NCBI GenBank assembly: GCA_020722685.1
Contig: DYKH01000017.1
Coordinates: 1 to 58,915, forward strand
Origin: Caldithrix sp.
GTDB taxonomy: Bacteria; KSB1; UBA2214; DYKH01
DNA: 58,915 bases
Direction of reading: 5' to 3'
Part shown: positions 46,825-55,634 of the stretch, in pieces
Layout: the number at the start of each line of letters is the position of its first letter
Position numbering within the stretch: position 1 is the first letter of the stretch
Translations under genes and position numbers: made by a program
The notes under the pieces: generated by a model
What the model was told of the DNA's origin: nothing
The model's database searches: none
The model's input: the letters and a program-made list of their open reading frames with translations, nothing else

Positions 46825-49800
46825 TCAGGGTATTTTTATGACAAGCCTAACGGTGGTGCCGCTGCTTCTGTCAGAGCTTATTTCGATAGTCCCACCCATC
46901 TCCGCAGCGCGCCACTGAAAGTTTTTCAGCCCATTGCCGGCAAACTCGCGTGCGGCATCGAAGCCAATGCCGTTGTCGGAAACTCGGAGCTGGAAGCAAC
47001 TGCCGCTCATTGTTATGGCTATCTCGACCTTTGTCGCCTGTGCATGCTTGATGATGTTCTGCAGGCACTCCTTGTAAATCAGATACAGATTGCGGCGAAA
47101 GTTGACATCAGCCGCAAAAGAAATTTCCGTAGCCGGCGCGTTAAAACTGAAATCGATGTGCTCCAGCATCAGGTTGGCCGTCTGGCGCATCTTGACGACG
47201 AGCTTGTCCATGCTGTCGTTTTCCGGATTGATGAACCAAATGATGTCGCGCATGGATTCCGCAGTTTGTCGGGCCAGGCGGGGAATTTCCTGCAAGCGTC
47301 GCTTTTCCGAATCTCCGGCTTTGAGCTTGTCCGCCGCTATTTGACTGACAATGGCGATGGTGCTCAGGTTGCTGCCGATCTCGTCATGCAGGTCGCCGGC
47401 GATGCGGCTGCGCATTTGCTCCTTTTCGATTTCTTTCTCCGCCTCTGCCGCCCGCGCTTGCAGCTCAGCCACGATGGCGCGATGTTCGGCGGTTTCCAGT
47501 CTGCGGCGCTCTCGCTCCTCCCGCAATCTGACTTCGACTTTGCGCTTATGGCGATCGACTTCGAACCGGATGACCCCAAAAACCGAGGCAATGAATAGAA
47601 AAGCGTAAGACGCATAGGCCCAGACCGTCCGCCACCACGGGGGCGTAATAATGACTCTGATAGAAGCGCCATCCTCATTCCAGACGCCATCGTTGTTGGA
47701 ACCCTTCACGCGGAAAAGATACTTGCCCGGATCCAGATTCGTAAACGTCGCCGTACGCCGATTGCCGCAATAGATCCAGTCATCGTGAAAGCCTTCCATT
47801 TTGAAAGCGTACTGATTTTTGTAGCTGTCCGTATAGTTGAGAGCGACAAAATCAAAGGCAAACATGTTCTGGCTGTAAGAGAGGCGAATGTCATCCAGTT
47901 TCGCGATTGGCTTGGCAAAAGTGACCGGCTGATCAAACACCTTCATTCCCGTAATCCGGACGGGAGGCACATAAGGATTATCCTTAATGTCTTCAGGATG
48001 AAACATGGTGAAACCATTTGCCTGCGCCAAATAGCATCGACCGTCTTTGTCCCTATAAGCATACCCTAATTCATTTCTGAGAAAGCCCTCTTTCAAATCA
48101 TGCCGGCGGAAAGTCGCAGAACGTGGATCATATTTCACCAATCCTTTAAAGGTACTGATCCAAAGAAAACCTTCATTATCTTCGACAATGCCATATACGT
48201 GATTGCTGGGCAGTCCGTCCCTCTCGGTAAAATGAGTCACTTTTTGCTCAACGTCTATGCGGAAAAGCCCCTCGAAGGTGGCAATCCATAGGTTGCCGCT
48301 CCGATCCTCGCGAATGGCGAAAACCATCTGGTCGATCCATCTCGGCCCGCTCTCGGTTTCATAATAAAAAGGCGCTAATTCGCCCAAGCGACGATCAAAT
48401 TGATAAATTCCGTTGGCGCCAACCCACATGGTGCCCTTTCGATCTTCATGAATGGCACCGATATAGTGCCCGGTCATAGCAATTTGGTTGTCCGAGTCGT
48501 TCAAATAGTGCGCAAACTTGCCGGTCAAATGATCGAACCTGCTCAGTCCCCGAGCCGAGCCGATCCATACATCGCCTTGGCGGTCTTCATAGAGGCAGTA
48601 GATGTAATTGCTGATCAAGTTCTTCGGATTGTCTCGTTTTCCCGGGTCCCAATAATAGTTCTCGAAACGATCCCGCCTTGGATCATAGCGATTCAATCCA
48701 TGGAAAGTCCCAACCCAGATGGCGCCCGAGCGGTCTTCAAGGATCGATTGCACCCATCGCGAAGACAGGTAACGTTTTTGCGAAGAATCCGGAGCAAAAT
48801 GACTGACTTGACCGCCGGCGGAATCATACTTCAGGAGGCCACTACCATAGGTTCCGATCCAGAGAGAACCCGCATGGTCCGCCCAGAACGCTGAAATGCC
48901 CATCGACCAAATATTAGGCGGGGGATCAAGGGGGACGTATGCGAATCGTTGTCGATGCGGATCGTTCTTATAAAGAAAAGGCCAGGTAGCGATCCAGAGA
49001 GCACCGGCATGGTCGATAAAAGCAGTCGAGGGAGCAAAGCGAGACACGTTTTTCAGATGCAAAGCTTTTTCATCATAGTAAGCGATTTGATGGGTGTTTC
49101 GATTGAATCGGTACAGACCGTGATAGCGAGTAGATAGCCACAGATTGTCATCTTCATCCCCGATAATCCCATAGACTTTCTGGTTTGCGCCCAGTTTATG
49201 GTGGCGAAACCGAATTTCACCACCACTCACGATGGTTAGTTGCGAAAGGCAACCCTCGCTAGCGCCGATCCATAAATCCCCTGCCTTATCTTGATAAGCT
49301 GAATAGAGATCGTTAGTGCACAGACTATTCGCATTATCGGGTTTATAGAAATAGCGGACAAATTTTCTGGTGCTTTTATCAAAAGCATTCAATCCATTCG
49401 CTGTGCCTATCCACAGCATTCTTTTTTCATTTAGAGTATCATCGAGGACGAAACGGATATGGTTGCTGCTCAGACTGGTTGAGTCATTGGGAGTATGTTG
49501 ATGCCGATAAAAACTAAGACTGTCCGGGTGCCGAGGGTCGAGATTGATCGCTTCATTCAAGCCGCCTTGTTGGGTGCCAACCCACAGCGTCCCCGATCGA
49601 TCAAAGGCAAGAGACGTGATGTAATTATGGCTTAGGCTATGTGGCTGTTCCGGGTTATGCTGGTAGCGCACACATTTGCCTGTCGCCATATTCAGCTTAT
49701 TCAAGCCGTCGATCGTTCCCACCCAAAGGTTCTGAGCATTATCCTCAGCTATTGCGGTAATGGAATTGTTCGATATGGAGAATGAATCACTAGGATCATG

Positions 49801-50016
49801 CCGGTACGTAACCACGTTATAGCCGTCAAATTTAAAAAGTCCGCTGCCGGTGCCAAACCATATAAATCCGAAATGATCCTGCAAAATGTGAGATACACCG
49901 CTAAGACTCGGCTGCCCCACAATCTCAAGACTCAAGTCATTTTTCTGGGCATGCAGCACGCCGATTCCAGCGAATTGAAATCCCACTAAGAGGAGGATTG
50001 TAATCGTTTTGATCAT
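46825..50016 (-). CDS. Two-component sensor kinase with periplasmic propellers and Y_Y_Y domain
   Basis: A 1063-residue sensor from ATG 50016 (signal/anchor MIKTITILLLVGFQFAGIGV). It has some fourteen repeats of the two-component propeller type (ILQDHFGFIWFGTGSGLFKF; ITAIAEDNAQNLWVGTIDGL), then a Y_Y_Y domain (YKNQYAFKMEGFHDDWIYCG), one membrane helix (VWAYASYAFLFIASVFGVIR) and a coiled coil. HisKA_3 follows with the phospho-His in AGDLHDEIGSNLSTIAIVSQ, then an HATPase (ECLQNIIKHA N-box, VSDNGIGFD G1). There is no receiver or HTH domain of its own. It probably senses an oligosaccharide in the periplasm and signals to the NarL-type regulator downstream. The frame is open upstream to 50136, but that part is the inserted element. 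Confidence 0.93.
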   Translation of the reverse strand: MIKTITILLLVGFQFAGIGVLHAQKNDLSLEIVGQPSLSGVSHILQDHFGFIWFGTGSGLFKFDGYNVVTYRHDPSDSFSISNNSITAIAEDNAQNLWVGTIDGLNKLNMATGKCVRYQHNPEQPHSLSHNYITSLAFDRSGTLWVGTQQGGLNEAINLDPRHPDSLSFYRHQHTPNDSTSLSSNHIRFVLDDTLNEKRMLWIGTANGLNAFDKSTRKFVRYFYKPDNANSLCTNDLYSAYQDKAGDLWIGASEGCLSQLTIVSGGEIRFRHHKLGANQKVYGIIGDEDDNLWLSTRYHGLYRFNRNTHQIAYYDEKALHLKNVSRFAPSTAFIDHAGALWIATWPFLYKNDPHRQRFAYVPLDPPPNIWSMGISAFWADHAGSLWIGTYGSGLLKYDSAGGQVSHFAPDSSQKRYLSSRWVQSILEDRSGAIWVGTFHGLNRYDPRRDRFENYYWDPGKRDNPKNLISNYIYCLYEDRQGDVWIGSARGLSRFDHLTGKFAHYLNDSDNQIAMTGHYIGAIHEDRKGTMWVGANGIYQFDRRLGELAPFYYETESGPRWIDQMVFAIREDRSGNLWIATFEGLFRIDVEQKVTHFTERDGLPSNHVYGIVEDNEGFLWISTFKGLVKYDPRSATFRRHDLKEGFLRNELGYAYRDKDGRCYLAQANGFTMFHPEDIKDNPYVPPVRITGMKVFDQPVTFAKPIAKLDDIRLSYSQNMFAFDFVALNYTDSYKNQYAFKMEGFHDDWIYCGNRRTATFTNLDPGKYLFRVKGSNNDGVWNEDGASIRVIITPPWWRTVWAYASYAFLFIASVFGVIRFEVDRHKRKVEVRLREERERRRLETAEHRAIVAELQARAAEAEKEIEKEQMRSRIAGDLHDEIGSNLSTIAIVSQIAADKLKAGDSEKRRLQEIPRLARQTAESMRDIIWFINPENDSMDKLVVKMRQTANLMLEHIDFSFNAPATEISFAADVNFRRNLYLIYKECLQNIIKHAQATKVEIAITMSGSCFQLRVSDNGIGFDAAREFAGNGLKNFQWRAAEMGGTIEISSDRSSGTTVRLVIKIP

Positions 50017-50026
50017 AATGCTTGGC

Positions 50027-50223
50027 ACCAGCCAACTGGATAAACGTGTCATTGCGCCAAGGCGTATCCGCTCACGCCTTGGCGCACTATGGCGCGATTC
50101 GAAATCCGCCTGGGCGGACGAGAAATCTGTGAGCAAGGAACTCGAACAACTCCGTAAAATCGGAAGGGACAGATTCCTCCCTGCGGTCGGAATGACAGGC
50201 TTTGGCTCAGACGGCTAAACTCC
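50027..50223. mobile_element. Second copy of the MITE-like element, at the sensor kinase start
   Basis: Reverse orientation relative to 43791-43942, sharing TTTAGCCGTCTGA, AAGCCTGTCATTCCGACCGC, AGGGAGGAATCTGTC and CAGATTTCTC. It contains an extra perfect hairpin, GCGCCAAGGCGT / ACGCCTTGGCGC (50054-50085). Likely 8-bp target duplication TGCTTGGC (50019-50026) / TACTTGGC (50224-50231), one mismatch. Its edge is about 10 bp upstream of the kinase ATG. Confidence 0.75.
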
Positions 50224-50253
50224 TACTTGGCTTTTAGAGGATTAGAATAAATA

Positions 50254-50871
50254 TCACTGGACGACAAGCGATTTTATTTCGTATTGTACAACGCTCCACG
50301 GGCCATGACCAAGGTAAAGACCTATTTTTCCAGATTGGTAGCCGGCATCTTCGGCAACGACCAGAAGAAGGTCATTCAGGTAAAACTCGAATTTCGTTCC
50401 CTTGCAGACAACCTTTAGTGTGTTCCAGGTCTTGAGCTGGTCATTCAGATAAACTGCCGGACCTGCGACTATGTGATAGCCAAATCCTTCTTCGATTCTG
50501 GAAAATTCAAAATCTCCGTGAGGAAAGATGCCAAAGATGTAGCCGCTATCCTTTTTTTCATCAAAACGAAAGAGCATCCCATAAGAGCCGTCTTCATCCG
50601 AAAGAAGTCTTAGCCTGATTTCATATTGAAAATCGACATAGTTCTCTTTCTTGAAGTAAGCGATTGGCCGGATTCCCATCCCGCGCCCCTGAATGATTCT
50701 ATTTGAAAAATCCCAGCAGCCGCCGCGGGCAATCCAGTTTGTAGGTTTGGAGATTTCGGCCATTGACAGACTTGTATCAGCCTGGTTGGTACGAACCTGA
50801 GCGTGGCTAATCGAAGGAAAGGCGAGAAGAAGAACTATGGTCGCAAAAATTACGAAGAAAATTTTGGCCAT
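50254..50871 (-). CDS. Exported jelly-roll (DUF1080-like) protein
   Basis: A 205-residue protein from ATG 50871 with signal peptide IFFVIFATIVLLLAFPSISHA. It is a single concanavalin-A-like domain: WDFSNRIIQGRGMGIRPIAY, YVDFQYEIRLRLLSDEDGSY, GMLFRFDEKKDSGYIFGIFP, TWNTLKVVCKGTKFEFYLND, GKIGLYLGHGPWSVVQYEIK. This resembles the 3-keto-disaccharide hydrolase / DUF1080 fold used for sugar binding or hydrolysis. Catalytic assignment is not possible. The longer frame to 50961 overlaps the predicted promoter. Confidence 0.72.
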   Translation of the reverse strand: MAKIFFVIFATIVLLLAFPSISHAQVRTNQADTSLSMAEISKPTNWIARGGCWDFSNRIIQGRGMGIRPIAYFKKENYVDFQYEIRLRLLSDEDGSYGMLFRFDEKKDSGYIFGIFPHGDFEFSRIEEGFGYHIVAGPAVYLNDQLKTWNTLKVVCKGTKFEFYLNDLLLVVAEDAGYQSGKIGLYLGHGPWSVVQYEIKSLVVQ

Positions 50872-50942
50872 TGTGTTGCCCCGGAATTGATTCTTGTGGA
50901 TGTTCTTTAGGTGGTGAGAGTGCAGCAACAAAGTGCTAAGCA

Positions 50943-50971
50943 ATAATAACACTTGTCGCAAAAAATAGCAA
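50943..50971 (-). promoter_or_regulatory. Predicted promoter of the jelly-roll gene
   Basis: Minus strand TTGCTA (50966-50971), a 17-bp spacer beginning with six T, and TATTAT (50943-50948), 72 bp before the ATG. Confidence 0.55.
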
Positions 50972-51142
50972 GCAATTTTTCATGAAATTATTCATGAATG
51001 TTTTCATGGGGCGACCGGCCCTGCCCCTAATGCACACGAGCCCAGAGGCATCAATTGGCGGACATTATCTGGTGTGATTGCTTACCACGCGAGAGCGTCT
51101 CGGGCACTTGCAGCGAAAACAAAACATTCACTGCCGCTGCAA

Positions 51143-52840
51143 TCAGCGCAAGAGCAAGAGCTTCCTTGTTTGCTCAAACCCATCTGCCTGCAATCGGCAA
51201 GAATACACGCCGGCAGAAAAGCCGCCGGCTTCCCAAATGACATGGTAGTTACCCGCCGGCTGCTGTTCGGAAACCAGTGTCGCTACCTTCTGCCCCAGCG
51301 TATTGTAAATGCTCACATCGACAAAGCTGACCGCTGCAAGCTGATAGCTGATCGATGTGCTGGGGTTGAACGGATTCGGATAGTTTTGTTCGAGGCAAAA
51401 ATATTGCGGTCTTTCGCCTTCAACATCATTTGAGACGGTTGTCAGTTCTCCCAAATTTGCTTCAATCCAGGCAATTCTTTTGCTGATCCATTGCTTGAGC
51501 ATCAGGATCTCTTGAGCATAGGAATGCGACTGAGCCGTCTCCGGCCAGCGCTCGAAATTTCTCACCCGCGCTTCCGCCAGTGAATCGACCAGCAAATCAA
51601 TACGATGATAAAGGCTGTCCTCTCGCAGGACGCTTTGTCGTAGCCCGCGCCATCGGCTTTCCACGAGTCTGCCAAAGTCGGGATTGTGCCCCAATTGCTC
51701 CCACCAAAACGGCACTTTTGGCCAATCATTCGGCTTGTAATCGTTATGATCGATCTCCCATTCATCGACGCGATAAGCGTCTTCGGGATACCAGGTTTTG
51801 CCCAGACTGAGGTTGAAATCCCAAATCGGTCCGGCATTGAGCTTGCCGCCTCTGCTGTCACGATCTTTGAACATGTAGAAGCTGATACGATAGGCATCGA
51901 TATTCTTGCAGAACTCATTTAGGATAAAGTGATCGACAAATGAGGCGACATCGATGTAGCGTGGGTATCCGGTTGCGGAATCAGCCGCGTTGTCTCTTAG
52001 CATCGCGGTCTCGAATCGGTTCACATATTCTTTGATGTAGTATTTTTGCTCGGGAACAATATCATCGGCTTTGGGCTCGTGATACTGATAAAAAATGTTG
52101 TGATCCGACCACCAGCCGCCAACGTTCTCTCCTTCCTCTTTGTCGATTTTGATAATGTAGCCGCCGGTAACCGCATCGCCCGTTGTATCGGTTGAGTCCA
52201 TTTGCGAGATTTTCACGCGGTTCTTATCCTGCTTGATCTTCTCCATTAGAACGTACAAGCCTCGATAATCGCCATTCAGGACCAGCTCACAAAACCGTGT
52301 ACGACTGGCATAGCGCCCGATGTCGTTGGAAAGCCGGTATGCCAGCACATTGCGAATTAAGGATTGATCGTCATAGGGCCCATAGAGAATCCAATCGTTT
52401 TCCTTGGGCATCCCAATCAAGGAGACGTTTAGGTTATCACCTGATTCATTTTGGGTCTCAAATCGGTACCCCTTTTTGGGGTAGGCGATGGATGAGCTTC
52501 CCCTCAGCTCGATGGCAATTCGGCCATCGTAATTGTTTGCCGGATCCGTGACATTATTTCGCACACCTTTGCCATTGTAGATGATTTTCATTGCCGCGTC
52601 AGTTCGGTATTGGTCTTGGATAGGCTTGCCGAAGGTGTCAATGATGATAATCGGCCAATTGGAAGAGGTAAACACTATCTTGGAGTCCACTGGTAGGGCG
52701 AAGGTTGATGGCGAAAAAAAGTCAAGGAGGAGCAAGATGGTGAATTGCAGCAACGCAGCGGGCACAGGTAGCGAGAGCAGCCGGTTTGCACCGGTTCCGT
52801 TTCGCAAACCCGAAATACTGCTATTCCTTTGGATCATCAT
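51143..52840 (-). CDS. CotH-family protein kinase-like protein with type IX sorting domain
   Basis: A 565-residue secreted protein. After a hydrophobic signal (PVPAALLQFTILLLLDFFSP) comes a CotH domain: NNYDGRIAIELRGSSSIAYP KKGYRFE, WILYGPYDDQSLIRNVLAYR, YRGLYVLMEKIKQDKNRVKI, GGYIIKIDK, NEFCKNIDAYRISFYMFKDR and GPIWDFNLSLG (DFN-like metal motif). A sorting domain closes it (LEQNYPNPFNPSTSISYQLA, GVYSCRLQA). CotH proteins in spore formers phosphorylate secreted proteins; the homologues in this group are surface proteins of unknown target. ATG 52840 or 52837 is preferred; the frame is open to 52921 inside ychF. Confidence 0.87.
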   Translation of the reverse strand: MMIQRNSSISGLRNGTGANRLLSLPVPAALLQFTILLLLDFFSPSTFALPVDSKIVFTSSNWPIIIIDTFGKPIQDQYRTDAAMKIIYNGKGVRNNVTDPANNYDGRIAIELRGSSSIAYPKKGYRFETQNESGDNLNVSLIGMPKENDWILYGPYDDQSLIRNVLAYRLSNDIGRYASRTRFCELVLNGDYRGLYVLMEKIKQDKNRVKISQMDSTDTTGDAVTGGYIIKIDKEEGENVGGWWSDHNIFYQYHEPKADDIVPEQKYYIKEYVNRFETAMLRDNAADSATGYPRYIDVASFVDHFILNEFCKNIDAYRISFYMFKDRDSRGGKLNAGPIWDFNLSLGKTWYPEDAYRVDEWEIDHNDYKPNDWPKVPFWWEQLGHNPDFGRLVESRWRGLRQSVLREDSLYHRIDLLVDSLAEARVRNFERWPETAQSHSYAQEILMLKQWISKRIAWIEANLGELTTVSNDVEGERPQYFCLEQNYPNPFNPSTSISYQLAAVSFVDVSIYNTLGQKVATLVSEQQPAGNYHVIWEAGGFSAGVYSCRLQADGFEQTRKLLLLR

Positions 52841-52874
52841 TGGAGTGCTCGTCGATAATTCGGTCGTAACAATC

Positions 52875-53966
52875 TCAAATTGCAAATCTAAAATTGATAA
52901 TATCCCCATCTTGGACCACATAATCCCTTCCCTCCAGTTTCAGCACGCCATCGCTCCTGCACTTGGCATAATTCCCACGGACGACGAAATCATTGTAGTG
53001 AACCACTTCGGCGCGAATGAAACCGCGCTCCATGTCCGTATGCACCTCACCGGCTGCTTGCGGCGCGTGCGTCCCGGCGTGAATGGTCCAGGCACGCACT
53101 TCATCTTCGCCAACCGTGAAAAAGGAAATCAATCCCAGCAAATCATAGGAGGTGCGGATGAGCTTCAACATGGCGGATTGAGCGATACCCAAATCGTCTC
53201 TAAACGCTTTCGCCTCTTCGGGCGCAAGTTGCTGCATCTCCATTTCGATCTGCGCCGGAATGGGCAAGACCACCGTTGCCGATTGATTGGCAAAATCGTT
53301 AAATTGCAGGGAAATCTCTTCACCGCTTGCTATGTCCTTTTCGTCGATGTTAACGACGATAATAATTGGTTTCAGGGTCAGGAATTGGTAGCCTCTGATC
53401 AGAATTTCCTCTTCAGATGGCAAGTCAAGGACACGCAGTGGTTGTTCTTCTTCCAAAAGCTTTTTGCACTTGATGAGCACTGCTTGCTCGCGCACATCCT
53501 GATCGCTTTTTTTGACGCGCAGTTGTTTCTCCAGCCGGGCGAGACGGTTCTCCACGATACCCAAATCGCTCAGGATGAAATCAGCTTGGATACTTTGCAA
53601 GTCTCGGTAGGGATCGACGGAATTGAGCGGATGCGGCAGGTTCTCGTTCTCAAAGGCGCGCAGGACCACCAACAAGGCATCCACGCTACGGATTTGACCC
53701 AGAAACTGATCGCTAAAGCCGCGCTTTTTCTGCTCCTCCGCCGCCATGCCGGCGGAGTCGATGTACTCAACAGTCGCCGGCGTCTTCTTTTTAGGATTGA
53801 ATATCGAATTCAATCGCTCCAATCGCTCATCCGGCACAGCGACGATGGCCTGATGCACTTCCTTCTTGCCACCCATAAACGCAGCCGTATCTACTTGCAT
53901 GCCGGTGAGGGCATTGAACAGAGTGGTCTTTCCGGAAAGCGGCAAACCTACAATCACAATTTTCAT
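52875..53966 (-). CDS. ychF: YchF, Obg-family P-loop ATPase
   Basis: A 363-residue translation-associated ATPase. G1 is VGLPLSGKTTLFNALT, G3 is YIDSAGMAAEEQKKRGFSDQ, and G4 is VNIDEK, where Glu in place of Asp fits ATP preference. A coiled-coil arm (about residues 125-195) and a C-terminal TGS domain (FTVGEDEVRAWTIHAG ... DIINFRFAI) complete the family order. GLPLSGKTT and the long arm point to the YchF branch common in this group. A 512-residue antisense frame over it is not a gene. Confidence 0.95.
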   Translation of the reverse strand: MKIVIVGLPLSGKTTLFNALTGMQVDTAAFMGGKKEVHQAIVAVPDERLERLNSIFNPKKKTPATVEYIDSAGMAAEEQKKRGFSDQFLGQIRSVDALLVVLRAFENENLPHPLNSVDPYRDLQSIQADFILSDLGIVENRLARLEKQLRVKKSDQDVREQAVLIKCKKLLEEEQPLRVLDLPSEEEILIRGYQFLTLKPIIIVVNIDEKDIASGEEISLQFNDFANQSATVVLPIPAQIEMEMQQLAPEEAKAFRDDLGIAQSAMLKLIRTSYDLLGLISFFTVGEDEVRAWTIHAGTHAPQAAGEVHTDMERGFIRAEVVHYNDFVVRGNYAKCRSDGVLKLEGRDYVVQDGDIINFRFAI

Positions 53967-54267
53967 TATCAGCCTTGGCCTTTAAGAGATGATCAACGCT
54001 GCGGCGCTTTGCGTAACTTGATCGAGGGAATCCAGTTTTTCCGATCTCAGTTTATCAAATTCCGGCCTAATTATCAAGGAGAAAATGCCCGGTCAGACGT
54101 CGCACTTTTACCGACTTAATTTGAGCTTGCGCCCTCGCTTTGGAGCTCGAGCTTTGCACGCACCGCCCGTTGCGGACGATTTTAAGTTTTGTTATGTGAA
54201 AAGAATTTTGCATATTTGCTCCACTCTAACCATGGCCATGCGCTTGTAGCGAATGAGGTGAGTTTTC
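53967..54267. other. Divergent intergenic region, ychF / rhomboid
   Basis: It holds the leaders of both divergent genes. I see the GAGGTGAG ribosome site before the rhomboid ATG but no confident promoter, operator or RNA. Confidence 0.4.
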
Positions 54268-55095
54268 ATGTTGCAACGAAAAACGACCGGTTCCATCGTA
54301 TGTCCCCGTTGCGGGCGACTCATATCCGCCAACGCCCGCGAGTGCATTCACTGCGGCCGCAAGAATCCCGGATTGTGGGGTTTTGGTCCGGGCTTGCGCA
54401 AAATCTTGGGCGAGAATTTCGGCGTGGCTTCCTATATCATTGGCGCTTGCGTTTTTCTCTACGCCATCGCCATACTCATGGACCCGGCGGCTGTGCTACA
54501 ACATCGCTCCACTTTCAGCTTCTTGGCCCCCAGTAACTGGGCGTTGGATCGACTGGGCATGACGGGTGCCTTCGCAATTGCCGGAGGTCGCTGGTGGACC
54601 TTGCTGACCGCCATCTATCTCCACGCCGGCGTGTTGCACATTCTGTTCAACATGCTTTGGCTGAATCAGCTCGGGCAAATTGTGCAGGAGCTCTTCGGAA
54701 CGTCACGAATGTTCTTAATATTCACCGTCTCCGGAGTATTGGGTTTCCTCCTCTCCGGCTTGTTTAGCATCCCCTTCACAGTTGGTGCTTCGGGAGCCAT
54801 TTTCGGCTTGCTTGGCGCGCTGATCTATTACGGCAGATTTCGGGGCGGACAATTCGGCGCTGCCATCTATCGCCAGGTTGGAGTATGGGCGCTGGTGCTG
54901 TTCCTTTTTGGCTTTATGTCGCCGGCGGTAAACAACATTGCTCACGCCGGAGGCTTCATCGGCGGCTATCTTGCGGCCATGCTCATGGGCTATCAGGAGC
55001 GAAGATTGGAAACACTTTTGCACCGCCGATTGGCAGCCCTAGTCGCAATCCTAACTGTGGCTGCTTTTCTTATTGAAGTTCTTTCCTCACATTGA
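54268..55095 (+). CDS. Rhomboid intramembrane serine protease with N-terminal zinc ribbon
   Basis: A 275-residue membrane protease. A cytoplasmic zinc ribbon (C12, C15, C26, C29 in CPRCGRLISANARECIHCGR) precedes six to seven membrane segments. The catalytic Ser 175 is in GASGAIFG and His 226 in NNIAHAGGFIGGYLAAM. The oxyanion-side His 124 and Asn 128 are in LHAGVLHILFNMLWLNQLG. It cleaves transmembrane substrates inside the membrane; the target is unknown. The ribbon may recruit substrate or regulate the enzyme. Confidence 0.93.
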   Translation: MLQRKTTGSIVCPRCGRLISANARECIHCGRKNPGLWGFGPGLRKILGENFGVASYIIGACVFLYAIAILMDPAAVLQHRSTFSFLAPSNWALDRLGMTGAFAIAGGRWWTLLTAIYLHAGVLHILFNMLWLNQLGQIVQELFGTSRMFLIFTVSGVLGFLLSGLFSIPFTVGASGAIFGLLGALIYYGRFRGGQFGAAIYRQVGVWALVLFLFGFMSPAVNNIAHAGGFIGGYLAAMLMGYQERRLETLLHRRLAALVAILTVAAFLIEVLSSH

Positions 55096-55147
55096 CATCA
55101 AGTTGATCATCCGCGTAGGTCTCGAAAGTCACTGAACAAGGGAAAAA

Positions 55148-55591
55148 ATGCAGACAAAAGGATTTCTACTCATACTCATTCTGCCGTTGTTGCTGAGCTG
55201 TGGCGGCCCTGAACCCACTCGTCAGCAAGAGGAGAAAGTCAGAGACATCATTGCGAGTTTTAACAGCGCCTTCGACAGCAAAAATATGTCCAAGCTGTTG
55301 ACCTTGTGCGCTGACGACATGAGTTGGTATACTTTGAACGGCAAAATCCTGCGGAAGAATCAGATCATGGGATTCTTCGCCTCGCTCATGTCACGCTGGG
55401 ATTCGATCAAGACGTCCGTTGCGAGTATAGAAACGAAAGTCGAGGGTGACATCGCCGTCGCAAGATACCCTTCGGAAATCAAAATTACCTTTGGTAGCAA
55501 AGAAAACACGATGCACAATCTTCAGACAATGATCCTCATCCGCCGGAAGGGCGAATGGAAGATTTGGCACTATCAGATGTCCACCGAATAG
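55148..55591 (+). CDS. SnoaL/NTF2-like lipoprotein
   Basis: A 147-residue protein with lipoprotein signal LILILPLLLSC (Cys 18) and an NTF2-like fold: KVRDIIASFNSAFDSKNMSK LLTLCADDMSWYTLNGKIL, IMGFFASLMSRWDSIK, VEGDIAVARYPSEIKITFGS, LQTMILIRRKGEWKIWHYQM. It is probably a periplasmic binding or scaffold protein of unknown ligand. It is 53 bp after the rhomboid gene and 44 bp before the dehydrogenase, in one direction. Confidence 0.8.
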   Translation: MQTKGFLLILILPLLLSCGGPEPTRQQEEKVRDIIASFNSAFDSKNMSKLLTLCADDMSWYTLNGKILRKNQIMGFFASLMSRWDSIKTSVASIETKVEGDIAVARYPSEIKITFGSKENTMHNLQTMILIRRKGEWKIWHYQMSTE

Positions 55592-55634
55592 TCAGCGGGC
55601 ATCGCCGACTTTATATGAAAGGACAGGAGCAAGA

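Noticed and set aside
50017..50136. 40-residue N-terminal extension of the sensor kinase
   Set aside because: It is coded by the inserted inverted-repeat element; the signal sequence starts at ATG 50016.
52581..54119. 512-codon open frame on the plus strand
   Set aside because: It is antisense to ychF and cotH, both clear genes; the composition is that of a shadow frame.
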